Shown: positions 8,375 through 18,179 of the stretch, piece by piece
How the letters are laid out: the number at the start of each line of letters is the position of its first letter
Numbering within the stretch: the stretch's first letter is position 1
From: Chitinophaga japonensis
Lineage (GTDB): Bacteria; Bacteroidota; Bacteroidia; Chitinophagales; Chitinophagaceae
Assembly: GCF_007830125.1 (NCBI RefSeq)
Contig: NZ_VLLG01000002.1
Coordinates: 1,248,550 to 1,312,549 of the forward strand
DNA: 64,000 bases
Direction of reading: 5' to 3'
The notes under the pieces: model-generated
Databases searched by the model: none
What the model was told of the DNA's origin: nothing
Seen by the model: the letters and a program-made list of their open reading frames with translations, nothing else
Made by a program: the position numbers and the translations under genes

Positions 8375-8962
8375 ATGTATAAAAAAAACACGCTGGCTGT
8401 ATGCATACTACTGGTCTTCCATGTCAGTTGCAGACCCGTGGCAAGTATACTGGGCTATGTAAAAAAGATCCGGCCGGAAACCCCCGAAACGGTCACCGCC
8501 TACATAAAAGCCCAAGGCGGCTCATATACCACGCTGTTTACAGTGGATAACCCGGTGGATTATAAATTCTTCCTGGATACGCTCCTGGAAAACCATGCAG
8601 CCACTATCCTGGTCTACAACAAGGACCAGGTCAATATCCTAAGGGACCGCTCCTGTCCCTGGTCATTATTAAAACAGGTGGATTCACTGTATACCCGGCA
8701 TCATAACCAGCTCCCGCCCCAGGTATCCCCTGCTTCAGACCTGAAGATGCTGCAAACATTACTAAGACCGATAGATGGGGACTGGCCGGAAGATCTATCC
8801 ATTGGTAAATATGATTATTATGTGTTCTATACCTGGGCAAAATTCTATCCGAAGCTCAGCATCCGGTTGATGGACCAGGTCAATGAGCTAAAGAAAAAAA
8901 ATGGAGGCCATATTTTCTGGGGGGCTGTTAATATGGATTTCCAGGAAAGCTGGGGGCAATAG
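8375..8962 (+). CDS. Hypothetical lipoprotein
   Basis: A 195-residue protein of no recognised family. The N-terminus is K-rich, then hydrophobic, ending VSC (Cys19), which suggests a lipoprotein signal. The remainder looks globular and mixed alpha/beta, with Trp/Tyr-rich segments near the end (YDYYVFYTWAKFYPK). It follows a secreted-protein gene after a hairpin and may be co-transcribed with it. The downstream lipoprotein at 8970-9362 is convergent, 7 bases away. Confidence 0.65.
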   Translation: MYKKNTLAVCILLVFHVSCRPVASILGYVKKIRPETPETVTAYIKAQGGSYTTLFTVDNPVDYKFFLDTLLENHAATILVYNKDQVNILRDRSCPWSLLKQVDSLYTRHHNQLPPQVSPASDLKMLQTLLRPIDGDWPEDLSIGKYDYYVFYTWAKFYPKLSIRLMDQVNELKKKNGGHIFWGAVNMDFQESWGQ

Positions 8963-8969
8963 CGCTTAT

Positions 8970-9362
8970 TTAAAACCGGTAGCCGGTGGTAACAGACAAT
9001 ATGCTGCCGGGAGTAGATGACTCCTCTTTCTTTAGCACATCATCTACATAGATCTGCACTTTCAGGATGGCGGCATCACTGGAGCCGGTTGCGTTTATAA
9101 CAATATTCGCATTAATGGCTCCTGCAGGTGCAGTGAGCTCAGGGCTGCTCCAGGTGGCGCCACTCAGGTTGGTGGCAGTGTGCGCATCGCTGTCTATTCC
9201 ATAGGCCGCAGTTACAATATCGCCACCAGGTGATACCTCGGCTTTAAAAACCACCTTATGCGTGGTAGGGGTCCCGCCATCGGGTTCGTCATTGTCTTTG
9301 GAACAGGAGACTGTCAGGATAGTAGTGATAAGGCTAATTACAATGAATAATTTTCTGTGCAT
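8970..9362 (-). CDS. Small lipoprotein, function unknown
   Basis: A 130-residue lipoprotein with signal MHRKLFIVISLITTILTVSC (Cys20) and then SKDNDEPDGG, the acidic motif that directs Bacteroidota lipoproteins to the outer surface. The mature part resembles a single immunoglobulin/beta-sandwich domain of the kind found in small Bacteroidota adhesin-like lipoproteins (KVVFKAEV...AAILKVQIYVDDV...). Function cannot be assigned. Confidence 0.7.
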   Translation of the reverse strand: MHRKLFIVISLITTILTVSCSKDNDEPDGGTPTTHKVVFKAEVSPGGDIVTAAYGIDSDAHTATNLSGATWSSPELTAPAGAINANIVINATGSSDAAILKVQIYVDDVLKKEESSTPGSILSVTTGYRF

Positions 9363-9616
9363 GTGTTATGGTTTATATTTGATCGTGCTTTGAACGACAC
9401 AAAACTACTTGTGCAGGTGATGGAGTACAATGCCGTTAAACGGTCATTTTCATATAGCTGTTTTCAGCCATTCCGGGTATGGTTTTTTACAGTTATCTTA
9501 CCCTTCCGAAAAGAATTTACAATTGCAATGAAACCGAGCATGATGAACAGCTCCCGCACAGGGGCCATGTTAATGCGAGGGTTCCATCTGATCATAGAAA
9601 AGACAAATATTAGCAG

Positions 9617-11593
9617 ATGAAACCTATTTTTACACTGGTATTTGCTTTTATATTACCAGCGCTTTACTGCCTTGCCCAGGATGCACCCGGCAAGTTTAAC
9701 AGGGATAGCCTTGCCCGGGTACTGCAACAGTCCGTGCCTGACAGTGTAAAAGCCAGGGCATGTTTTTTCCTGGCAGATGAATGGAGGGATACCGATACCG
9801 CCATATCCAGGCGGTATACAATAACGGGTAAAGGATTTAGCAGCGGAGACCCTTTTCTGCAGGCTGTTTCCCTCCTTTATGAAGCCAAGCTGTCAGCTCC
9901 CGCCGCTCCTGATTCCGCGGCCAAAATGTTCCGGCAGGCAGAAAGCCGGTTGGAGCGGTTTCAAAACAGGGAAGCGCTGCTTTTTCGTTCTATGTGCTGG
10001 CATGACTATGCACGGGTATTCCATTTTGACAAGGATGATCCGGAAACCTACATCAACCTGCTGCTGAACAAGGCTATCCCGCTGGCACAGCAGGCAGGTG
10101 ACCGCCTGTATGTCGGGAAGAATTACCTGGATGTCGCTTTCGGATTTAAGAACCTGGAAGAATTTTCCAAAGCCGGTACTTACCTGCTGCTTGCCATTGA
10201 AACGCTCCGGAATGAGACGGGGAACGTCAAATACCTGGCGTCAGCCTATCATACCACATCGGAGAATTATTCTTTATCCGGCAAGCCTGCAGCAGCAGCC
10301 CGTTATATGGACAGTATGCGGGTATTGCTGGCGCCTTACCCGGATGCCATCGAGTGGCTGGATTACTACGCCGGCGAAAGTATGCGCCTTACCGTTGCAG
10401 AGCAGTTTGATCGGTCCCTCGCCCTTTCTGCAAAGGGCATTGCTTTAGCCCGGCAGTTGCATCAACCCTACACAGAGCAGCGCCTGCTGCTACAAAAATT
10501 TTATGCTTTATATAATAAGCGGGACCTCGCCCAGGCCCGGAATGTAGCCCTTGACCTGTCCCGCAGGCAACCCTTTATCGGCATTGCGGCCAACCGGCTT
10601 TTACTGTTCTACGGGCTGGTTGCCACTTACGAGGATATGAACAATATCCCGGAAGCATACCAGTGGCTGAAACGATATAGCCACCTGAATGACAGCCTGG
10701 CAAAAAGTAACCTGGAAGCAAAGATCAATGCGCTGGAAATAAAATTCAGGAACGCGGAGCATCAGAAGGAAATAGTAGCGCTCAACGCGGCCAATGACAA
10801 AGCAAATTTTGCGCTGAAACGCACCACGCTGTTAAGTTGGTCGCTAGGATCAGTAAGCGTGCTTTTATTTGCGATCGTGCTACTGGGATATTTTTTCCAT
10901 AAAAGCAGGAGGAAAACCGCTGTGCAGCGGGAACAGATAAAGGTATCGCAGGCCATGATACAGGGCCAGGAAGAGGAACGGAAAAGAGTGGCCCGTGACC
11001 TGCATGACAGCCTGGGAGGACTGCTGGCATCCACGAAAATAACCCTTTCTGAAATTGCCGGTAACGAGCATGGCAATAATCAGCCAGGACTGGGCGGTAT
11101 CATCAACCAGTTGGACGGCTCAATAAAGGAGCTGAGAAGGATCGCCCACAACATGATGCCTGAAATGCTGTTAACACTGGGCCTGGAAGCTGCATTGAAA
11201 GACCTGTGCGATACATTTGTACCGGGGCACCCGGTCATACATTTCCAGTGCCTGGGCATCCGGCCGGACATACCACAAGGTGAGCAGGTGATCATTTACC
11301 GCATTGTGCAGGAATTATTGACCAATGCCATAAAGCATGCCGGTGCAACAAAAGTTTTACTGCAGTGCAATCAACAGGGCAACCGGTTCTTTATCACGGT
11401 TGAGGACGACGGCATCGGCATCGAGGCAGATACGTTGCATACTAAACAGGGCATGGGTTTCATGAATATCAGGAACAGGATCGCTTACCTGCATGGAAAG
11501 ATGGATGTCCTTTCCCGGTCAGGCCAGCAAGGTATTTCCATAAATATTGAAGTTTATGTCACAACCGAAATTCAGGCTAGCTATCCTGGATGA
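9617..11593 (+). CDS. TPR-containing histidine kinase, HisKA_3 type
   Basis: A 658-residue sensor kinase. Signal peptide (1-20), periplasmic TPR-like helical repeats (about 30-390), one membrane segment near 395-418 (SLGSVSVLLFAIVLLGYFF), then a HisKA_3 dimerisation domain with phospho-acceptor His463 in RDLHDSLGG. The ATPase domain shows ELLTNAIKHA (N box), DDGIGI and GMGFMNIRNRI. This is the NarX/DesK-like kinase class common in Bacteroidota with periplasmic TPR sensors. Its 3' end overlaps the response-regulator gene, so the pair forms one operon. The signal sensed is unknown. Confidence 0.93.
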   Translation: MKPIFTLVFAFILPALYCLAQDAPGKFNRDSLARVLQQSVPDSVKARACFFLADEWRDTDTAISRRYTITGKGFSSGDPFLQAVSLLYEAKLSAPAAPDSAAKMFRQAESRLERFQNREALLFRSMCWHDYARVFHFDKDDPETYINLLLNKAIPLAQQAGDRLYVGKNYLDVAFGFKNLEEFSKAGTYLLLAIETLRNETGNVKYLASAYHTTSENYSLSGKPAAAARYMDSMRVLLAPYPDAIEWLDYYAGESMRLTVAEQFDRSLALSAKGIALARQLHQPYTEQRLLLQKFYALYNKRDLAQARNVALDLSRRQPFIGIAANRLLLFYGLVATYEDMNNIPEAYQWLKRYSHLNDSLAKSNLEAKINALEIKFRNAEHQKEIVALNAANDKANFALKRTTLLSWSLGSVSVLLFAIVLLGYFFHKSRRKTAVQREQIKVSQAMIQGQEEERKRVARDLHDSLGGLLASTKITLSEIAGNEHGNNQPGLGGIINQLDGSIKELRRIAHNMMPEMLLTLGLEAALKDLCDTFVPGHPVIHFQCLGIRPDIPQGEQVIIYRIVQELLTNAIKHAGATKVLLQCNQQGNRFFITVEDDGIGIEADTLHTKQGMGFMNIRNRIAYLHGKMDVLSRSGQQGISINIEVYVTTEIQASYPG

Positions 11594-12191
11594 TCATCCT
11601 GTCGTACTTGAAGGGCTGGTGAATATTCTCTCCAGGAAAGAGGTATTTGAAATCGCAGGAGCATTTACCACCACGCAGGAATTCCTGGAATTTTTTAATA
11701 CCAACGTCGTGAATGTGGTATTGCTCGACATCATCCTTCCGGACGGCAATGGAATGGATTTATGCAAGACCATAAAAACAATGGCGCCGGATACCATTGT
11801 GCTGGCATTGAGCAACCATGATCAACGCAGCGCCATTATGAAAATGCTTGAAAATGGTGCAAGCGGTTATGTGCTCAAAAATGCGTCAATTGAGGAACTG
11901 GTAAGTTGTATACACAATGCACTGGATGGCCAGGTCGTATTCAGTGATGCTATAAAGGGTATTATTACCCGACCTGGAACCCCGGACATTACGGAACCTG
12001 TGGTGCTCACCGCGAGAGAACAGGAGATACTGAAGCTGATTGCATCCGGTATTACTACCCGGCGCATTGCAGAAATGCTTTTCCTGAGCAAATTTACCGT
12101 TGAAAATCACCGCAAGAACCTCCTGCAGAAATTCCAGGTCAAAAATGTGGCGGGGCTTATCAACGAGGCCAACCAACAGGGACTACTTTAA
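11556..12191 (+). CDS. NarL/LuxR-family response regulator
   Basis: A 211-residue regulator starting at ATG 11556 and overlapping the kinase stop by 38 bases; a TTG nine bases earlier is possible but less likely. The receiver domain has the acidic pair DD (12-13), phospho-acceptor Asp58 in VVLLDIILPDG, and a conserved lysine in GYVLKNAS. The C-terminal LuxR helix-turn-helix is intact: LTAREQEILKLIASG, then FLSKFTVENHRKNL. It is the cognate partner of the TPR kinase. Targets are unknown, and no adjacent promoter with obvious repeats was found. Confidence 0.95.
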   Translation: MSQPKFRLAILDDHPVVLEGLVNILSRKEVFEIAGAFTTTQEFLEFFNTNVVNVVLLDIILPDGNGMDLCKTIKTMAPDTIVLALSNHDQRSAIMKMLENGASGYVLKNASIEELVSCIHNALDGQVVFSDAIKGIITRPGTPDITEPVVLTAREQEILKLIASGITTRRIAEMLFLSKFTVENHRKNLLQKFQVKNVAGLINEANQQGLL

Positions 12192-12740
12192 AGCGGTGAG
12201 CATCTGCCAGGCGTTTGGCTGTCCTCTACAGACTGGGCGGCGTACATGCATAGCATCTTTTAACTTGTCGCCATTTCGTGATTTTCTTTGATAAAAGCAC
12301 TCCGCACTGTAAATAATAACAAAATAAAACACACTGAAGACTTCTTAGGGGACTTAATCGGATTGATATGGGAAATTGGCATCTTCCTTTTCTTTGGTTA
12401 CGCAGATTCAACCATACTTGAAATCAAAACTATAAATTTCTCTATGAGAAATCTCCAAGGCAGTGGTCAATACAATAGCTGTCAAAATAGTTATGTTTAC
12501 TTCTCCATTTTCTATTCTTACATGTTTTTCTTCGATCCCCTACAGCGAACAGAGAAAGGGCCGGGGACAGGTACAGGACTATCCATTTGTAAAGACAGGG
12601 AGGAGCAGACGGGGGAATGATTATTACTTATCCATTAGCAAAAAATAGCTATCTTACAATTGCTACATTAACCCATTTTACTCGCTGTCCGACACCTGAT
12701 ACCTGTGAATATGCCATCTTAACCCAAAATAATTTCGCGT
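12192..12740. other. AT-rich spacer before the Rhs gene; no convincing gene
   Basis: About 550 bases of low-GC sequence unlike its neighbours. Short frames occur, for example a GTG-started 61-codon frame at 12463-12648 with a hydrophobic N-terminus and a basic tail (KGRGQVQDYPFVKTGRSRRG). None has family signatures, and they overlap one another. The base composition suggests acquired DNA linked to the toxin locus. I see no promoter match I would defend. Confidence 0.5.
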
Positions 12741-15700
12741 ATGCTGGTCAGCAACAAGCATTTTACGCCAGTGATCGGGCTGGATATTCATATTGTATTA
12801 CTCCTTGGCTTTCCCATCCCGCTGCCTCACCCGTATATCGGGTTTGTACTGGACCCGATGGACTATATACCCTTTCTTGGGGCCACTACCAAGGTCAATC
12901 ATGTGCCGCGCGGCAAGAGTGATACCAGCGGCATCTTCATCATCCTGTTCCACATACCGATGGGCGGTCCTTTCCTGCTGGCGCCGATGATAGGTCACGA
13001 CTCCGTGAACTTTTTCGGCAGCAAACGGGTAAAAGTAGAGGGCAACCTTATGAGCCCCTCCGGCCATATGTTGATGACCTGTAATGATATTGGCATCCCC
13101 CTGTCCCTGCAGCCCGGTAAAAAGCTGAAGCCTATTCCCAGCATGTACTTGCCCACTTCATTTTCCATCCCGCTTTCTTTTGGCAAGGTGGTAAATGTGG
13201 GCGGCCCTTACGTGCCGGACTGGTCAGGCGCATTGCTGAACCTGGTGATGTCCTTCGGTTTCGGCGCACTGATGAAAGGGCTGGGCAAAGGCCTGAAAAA
13301 ACTGGGTAAGGCGGCAAAAAAGTCAAAGCAAAAGATCACCGATTTTAACCTGGCCCGCCAGAAAAGACTGGGTGGCAGCAACAAGCTAAGCCGTGCGCTC
13401 TGTAAGCTGGGCTTTGAGCCAGTGGACCTGGTACAGGGTATCGTGATCTACGACTGTACCGATTTTGAACTGCCGGGCCCTATCCCCTTAAAATGGGAGC
13501 GCTCCTGGAACAGCGACAGCGACCATCATGGTTTACTGGGGCATGGCACACATTTCAGTTATGACCTGCGGCTGCTGGAACTGGCAGATGAGGCAGTAAC
13601 AGCAGTACTGCTGGGGGATGGGCGCAGCACTACCTTTGAACATTTGCCTTTCCCGGGCAACAGCGATTTTAACCGCCCGGAAAAGCTGAGCCTGACCCGT
13701 ACCGACCTGGATGAATACCAACTGTTCGACCACCGGGAGCGCCTGTCCTATCACTTCCGCCGCCTGCATCCGCAGGACCAGGAATACCGCCTCTACGCCC
13801 TGCGCAATGAAGCCGGTTTTATGATCAGCTTCCACTACAACAGTAAAGGCCACCTGCTCCGTGTTATCGACAGCGCAGGCAGGCATCTGCATATCAGCAA
13901 TGACAGCGAAGGGCGCATACTTGGCGTGACGGCCCGCCACCAGGAACAGGAGCAGGTGCTGGTACAGTATGACTATAATGAAGCCGGCGACCTGTGCGGC
14001 ATCAGCGATGCCCTGCAGCAAACCACCCGCATACAGTATCGTGATCACCGGATGGTGGCCAAAACAGACCGTAACGGGCAGGCTTTTTACTGGGAATATG
14101 ATCCACAGGGCCGTTGCGTGCATACCTGGGGCGATAATGGTATCCTGGAAGGATGGATAGCCTACCATCCTGATAAAGGTTATAATCTTGTCACCAATTC
14201 CCAGGGCCATACCACTACTTACTATTACACGCCCGATCATTTGGTGACCCAGGTAAAAGACCCCCTGGGGAATACACGTTTTACGGAATACACGGAAAAT
14301 TTTGAAGTGTACCGGGAAATAGATGAGGAAGCCAATGTTACCGGTTATGCATATGATGAACGGGGTAACCGTACCGGCATTGTACAGCCGGATGGTAGTA
14401 CCTGCACATTCCAATATGATGAAACTGACCGGCTCATACTGGCCACCGATGCACAGGGCGGCAGCCGCACCTATATTTACAATAAAGGTGAAAAGCACAA
14501 GGGACTGCTGCATACGCTTACGGAAGCGGATGGTAGTATCAGTATTTTCCGGTACAATGGAGACAACCTGCTCCGCAAAGTGGAAAACGAAAATGGCGAT
14601 AGCACCGTGCTGGAGTATGATGCAGATCATAATCTTACATCACTCACCCTGGCAGACGGCGGCCGCGCACAATGGGCGTATGATGCCTGGGGCCGGTGCA
14701 CGCGTTCCTCCAACCCGCTGCAACAGGAACAGTATTTCCGCTACGATGCCCTGGGCCGGATCAGCGAAGTAGCGCTGCCGGACGGCAACCACATCCAGTT
14801 GCAATACAATGCTTACGAGGAAGTAGTGCAGGCCCGGGACAAGCGCCGCGATGTAAAATTTGCCTACACGCCATTGGGCAGCCTGCGGATGCGGGAGGAA
14901 AACGGTGTAAAGGTCCATTTTGTATACAATAAAGATGAACAGCTCACGGGGGTAGTAAATGAACATGGAGAGCAGTACCGCTTTACCCGTAACGGGCGCG
15001 GCGATATTACCGGGGAAACCGGTTTTGACGGCCTTACCCGCTATTATGAACGGGATGCTGCCGGTAAAGTGATCAAAGTACAGCGGCCCGGCAACCGCTG
15101 GACGGTGTATGAATACGACTACAACGGCCAGCCCACCCGCATCGAACATAGCGACGGTAGCTGGGAGACTTACAGTTACAATCGTAACGGCCAGTTGGTA
15201 GAAGCGATCAATGAACATTGCACGCTCCGGCTGCAGCGGGACGCAATGGGCCGTATAAAAGAAGAATGGCAGGATGGTTATACCGTGAGCAGCCGGCGCG
15301 GCAGGAACGGCAGGCGCAGCCACATTACCAGTAGCCTGGGTGCGGATATACGGATTTCCAGCAATGCTATCGGCGACATTACCGGTATGCAGGCCGGCGC
15401 ACATGGGTGCGCATCACCCTGGAGCATGCATATTGAACGCAACCTGCTGGGGCTGGAAATAGAGCGTACGCTTCCCGGAGGTATAAAAAGCAGTTGGGCC
15501 TACGACCAGGCCGGTATGCCCGGGGAACATACCGTCAGCAGGGACAACCGCGTGATGCGGCGCCGCCATTACCGCTGGGATGCCAGCCAGCGGCTCCGGC
15601 AGATCACCAATGCCATTGGCGGCGGCATGGTTAAGTTCGGGTATGACGATTTCGGGAGCCTGGCCTGGGCACAGTATGAAGATGGGGAATACGATTACCG

Positions 15701-16868
15701 CCTGCCCGATAAAGCCGGCAACCTGTACCAGGCCCAAACGCGGAATGACCGCAGGTACGGCCCCGGTGGTAAGCTGCTGGAAACGCCGGGTGCGCGGTTC
15801 ATATACGATGACGAGGGTAACCTGGTCAAAAAGGTGGTACCAGCGGCCCCAGCGGGCGTGGCCACCTGGGAGTATGAATGGTATGGCAACGGGCTGCTGA
15901 AAAATGTGTTGCGCCCGGACGGGAAAACAGTAACGTTTCGTTATGACCCGCTGGGCAGGCGTATTGAGAAGCAGTATAATGGCCAGCTTACCCGTTTTGT
16001 ATGGGATGGGGATGTGCCGTTGCATGAATGGAGCTATGCAGCCAAAGACAAACCGGTTATCACCATCGGCGAGCTGGGTGATATACAACAGAGCCACCCC
16101 GAGCCCGTACCCGTCGAAACGCTGGCCACCTGGGTATTTGAAGACGGCACCTTTGCCCCGGCCGCCAAGATCATCAACGGACGTCAGTATTCCATCATTA
16201 CGGACTACCTGGGTACCCCCTGCGAAGCATATGACGAGGCAGGAGAAAACGTATGGTCGTGCGAGTTGGATATTTATGGGAAGGTACGTAAGTTAGCAGG
16301 AGAGCGTGCGCTGGTGCCCTTCCGGTACCAGGGACAGTATGAGGATGAGGAGACGGGGCTGTATTATAACCGGCACAGATACTATGACCCTGAGCATGGG
16401 AATTATATATCACAAGACCCCACAACGTTACAGGGAGGCATCAGGTTGTATTCCTACGTACATGATACGAACATTTATGTAGATGTGTTCGGATTACATG
16501 AAGCCATCGCCTGGTTTGATGGAGAGCCAGTAGTAACTCCGAAAGGAGGTTATTCCTGGTATAGCACCCCTGGGTCATCCAAAGCTCCCTTTAACGGGTA
16601 TGGGGCCAAAGGGCATAGTGAAGCTAAAATCCTGGAATACCTGGAGAAAACACGGGGAGCTGAATTTAAAGGAGGGTCATTAAAGATCGTTTCGATGGGA
16701 CAAATGACACAAGGAGGTAAAAACAGCTTATCTGCTCTGCCTCCATGCCCAAGATGTTACGAAGGGTTGGAGGCTTTTGCCCAAAAACATGAAATGGATA
16801 TCGAATATGTATGGGATCCCAGCCATCCGGATGGAAAGGTTAACTTTAATTTCAAAACCTGCAATTAA
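12741..16868 (+). CDS. PAAR-like/Rhs polymorphic toxin with C-terminal deaminase-like domain
   Basis: A 1375-residue Rhs protein. The N-terminal 160 residues are a PAAR-like tip region (PHPYIGFVLDPMDYIPFLGA, HIPMGGPF, SPSGHMLMTCNDIG). About 230-1190 carries many YD/RHS repeats (YDYNEAGDL, YEYDYNGQ), and the conserved core RYYDPEHGNYISQDPTTL ends at DVFGL near 1252. The last 123 residues are a separate toxin module with GHSEAK (His1292, Glu1294) and LPPCPRC (Cys1336, Cys1339). This is the HxE plus CxxC zinc signature of the cytidine-deaminase superfamily. The likely role is a contact- or secretion-delivered deaminase effector; the secretion route (T6SS tip by the PAAR-like region) is inferred, since no T6SS genes are in view. 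Confidence 0.9.
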   Translation: MLVSNKHFTPVIGLDIHIVLLLGFPIPLPHPYIGFVLDPMDYIPFLGATTKVNHVPRGKSDTSGIFIILFHIPMGGPFLLAPMIGHDSVNFFGSKRVKVEGNLMSPSGHMLMTCNDIGIPLSLQPGKKLKPIPSMYLPTSFSIPLSFGKVVNVGGPYVPDWSGALLNLVMSFGFGALMKGLGKGLKKLGKAAKKSKQKITDFNLARQKRLGGSNKLSRALCKLGFEPVDLVQGIVIYDCTDFELPGPIPLKWERSWNSDSDHHGLLGHGTHFSYDLRLLELADEAVTAVLLGDGRSTTFEHLPFPGNSDFNRPEKLSLTRTDLDEYQLFDHRERLSYHFRRLHPQDQEYRLYALRNEAGFMISFHYNSKGHLLRVIDSAGRHLHISNDSEGRILGVTARHQEQEQVLVQYDYNEAGDLCGISDALQQTTRIQYRDHRMVAKTDRNGQAFYWEYDPQGRCVHTWGDNGILEGWIAYHPDKGYNLVTNSQGHTTTYYYTPDHLVTQVKDPLGNTRFTEYTENFEVYREIDEEANVTGYAYDERGNRTGIVQPDGSTCTFQYDETDRLILATDAQGGSRTYIYNKGEKHKGLLHTLTEADGSISIFRYNGDNLLRKVENENGDSTVLEYDADHNLTSLTLADGGRAQWAYDAWGRCTRSSNPLQQEQYFRYDALGRISEVALPDGNHIQLQYNAYEEVVQARDKRRDVKFAYTPLGSLRMREENGVKVHFVYNKDEQLTGVVNEHGEQYRFTRNGRGDITGETGFDGLTRYYERDAAGKVIKVQRPGNRWTVYEYDYNGQPTRIEHSDGSWETYSYNRNGQLVEAINEHCTLRLQRDAMGRIKEEWQDGYTVSSRRGRNGRRSHITSSLGADIRISSNAIGDITGMQAGAHGCASPWSMHIERNLLGLEIERTLPGGIKSSWAYDQAGMPGEHTVSRDNRVMRRRHYRWDASQRLRQITNAIGGGMVKFGYDDFGSLAWAQYEDGEYDYRLPDKAGNLYQAQTRNDRRYGPGGKLLETPGARFIYDDEGNLVKKVVPAAPAGVATWEYEWYGNGLLKNVLRPDGKTVTFRYDPLGRRIEKQYNGQLTRFVWDGDVPLHEWSYAAKDKPVITIGELGDIQQSHPEPVPVETLATWVFEDGTFAPAAKIINGRQYSIITDYLGTPCEAYDEAGENVWSCELDIYGKVRKLAGERALVPFRYQGQYEDEETGLYYNRHRYYDPEHGNYISQDPTTLQGGIRLYSYVHDTNIYVDVFGLHEAIAWFDGEPVVTPKGGYSWYSTPGSSKAPFNGYGAKGHSEAKILEYLEKTRGAEFKGGSLKIVSMGQMTQGGKNSLSALPPCPRCYEGLEAFAQKHEMDIEYVWDPSHPDGKVNFNFKTCN

Positions 16869-16884
16869 TTAAGGAATAGCGGAT

Positions 16885-17487
16885 ATGAACTTCATAGATG
16901 AAATAGAAAAAAAGATACCGGTTATAAAAAGCAATGATCCGGATCTTAAAAAATTCGGAGCAAGGGAACATAAGTACCAGTTTAATCCAACACTTACCGA
17001 AAGCGAAATCGACGCCTTTGAAGAAAAGTTCAGGATCAGGCTGCCAGAGGATTATAAACTTTTTATTACTCAAATAGGCAATGGAGGTGCCGGGCCTTAT
17101 TATGGAATAAGACCTTTAGATATACGGAAAGGTCCATCGGATTTCAAGCTGGCAAAAAACAATCCGGTAGACCTGGCCAGGGAATTTGCTTTTACGGAAG
17201 CCTGGAATGCTGATTGGATAGATACTTTTGATTGGGATGAAAACAGGCCTCCGGATAATTTAGTGGATCCCTACCTGGATACCGCGTTGATCAGCGGTAC
17301 GATACCTATATGTCATTACGGACATGGGAATATGTACTTATTGGTAGTAAAAGGTCAGGAGTTTAGCCATATCTGGTTTGATGGCAGAGCTGATTTCAGC
17401 GGTATATTCCCGGAAAGTCTGGAAACAGGAAATAAAGAAAGGATTACGTTTTCTGACTGGTATTTAGATTGGCTGAACAAGGCATAA
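16885..17487 (+). CDS. SMI1/KNR4 (SUKH) immunity protein
   Basis: A 200-residue SUKH-superfamily protein. The motif region LTESEIDAFEEKFRIRLPED, then YKLFITQIGNGGAGP, then YGIRPL is diagnostic, and a later ICHYGHGNMYLLVVKG and HIWFDGRADFSG complete the fold. SUKH proteins are the commonest immunity partners of polymorphic toxins, including nuclease and deaminase types. It starts 16 bases after the Rhs/deaminase stop, in the position of the cognate immunity gene, so it very probably neutralises that toxin in the producing cell. Its stop overlaps the start of the next, broken gene as TAATG. Confidence 0.93.
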   Translation: MNFIDEIEKKIPVIKSNDPDLKKFGAREHKYQFNPTLTESEIDAFEEKFRIRLPEDYKLFITQIGNGGAGPYYGIRPLDIRKGPSDFKLAKNNPVDLAREFAFTEAWNADWIDTFDWDENRPPDNLVDPYLDTALISGTIPICHYGHGNMYLLVVKGQEFSHIWFDGRADFSGIFPESLETGNKERITFSDWYLDWLNKA

Positions 17488-18047
17488 TGCCTCGCAGTAA
17501 TGCCATCAATGAAGCAAAGAAATATACCGAAGCGGATCATCTCAAATTATGACAACCTGACCCAGGACGAAGAATATATTTCATTTCTTGAAGCGTCAGT
17601 AAAGGCATTTGCCGGGAACGGCCAGGAGCAATTTGTCAGCACCTTCACTGAGTTTGGACATTGCCTTGTCGCTGCTGTTTGCCTGTACCTACTTTCCGGA
17701 GGAAGCAGGTACAATTGCGGAATATCTCCTGTTTTACCTGGAGGAAAAGGAATCGCTGGTAAATGAGGCGCTATATAAAGACCTGCTCGGGAAACCGGAT
17801 GTACTCCCCTTGTCCGTATTTATCGCGGAAACATCTCAACAGGCGGGCCTGCAGGTTGACAAAGAACTGACCGGCGGGATCAGGCACTATTGCCGTAAAG
17901 ACCTGCACCCTGCTTACCGCCAGGCCAGGTTTAGGCAGCAGTGAAGGAAATCATCCGCTGGTGGCCGGCTTCCTTCCATATATAAACGTGCCGTTGCCGG
18001 TATCTACAGATGCGCTTAGCCGGCAATTACGGGAAAGGATAGGGTGA
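17487..18047 (+). pseudogene. Frameshifted third gene of the toxin operon
   Basis: A coupled start (TAATG at 17485-17489) opens a frame that stops after 21 codons. Plausible protein continues one frame on (DNLTQDEEYISFLEASVKAF), then one frame further (DIALSLLFACTYFPEEAG ... KDLLGKPDVLPLSVFIAE ... RKDLHPAYRQA). From 17943 it is back in the original frame (GNHPLVAGFLPYINVPLP, then STDALSRQLRERIG, stop at 18047). Three shifts of the same sign restore the frame, as three one-base insertions would. The intact product would be about 185 residues. No family is recognised; a helical accessory or second immunity protein is a guess. Assembly errors remain possible. Confidence 0.6.
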
Positions 18048-18179
18048 TGGGCTAGGGGAGTGTTGATGATGTGACCCGGGAATAATGTAGCGGTATCAAT
18101 CTTTACCTGGCCCGTCCCGGCTTAGGTAACTATAACCAATGAACTGCTATTAGCTTATCACCTTTGTCTTTTAGGTTTT

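Noticed and set aside
9357..9620. 87-codon frame before the TPR kinase
   Set aside because: Starts inside the divergent lipoprotein start region, has no domain or signal and looks like promoter DNA.
12288..12922. Short plus-strand frames upstream of the Rhs gene
   Set aside because: Low-complexity, overlapping each other and the Rhs start; no homology seen by eye. Only mentioned as spacer content.
13533..16097. Several minus-strand frames opposite the Rhs gene
   Set aside because: Antisense to YD repeats, whose periodic codons keep the reverse frames open; no recognisable domains.
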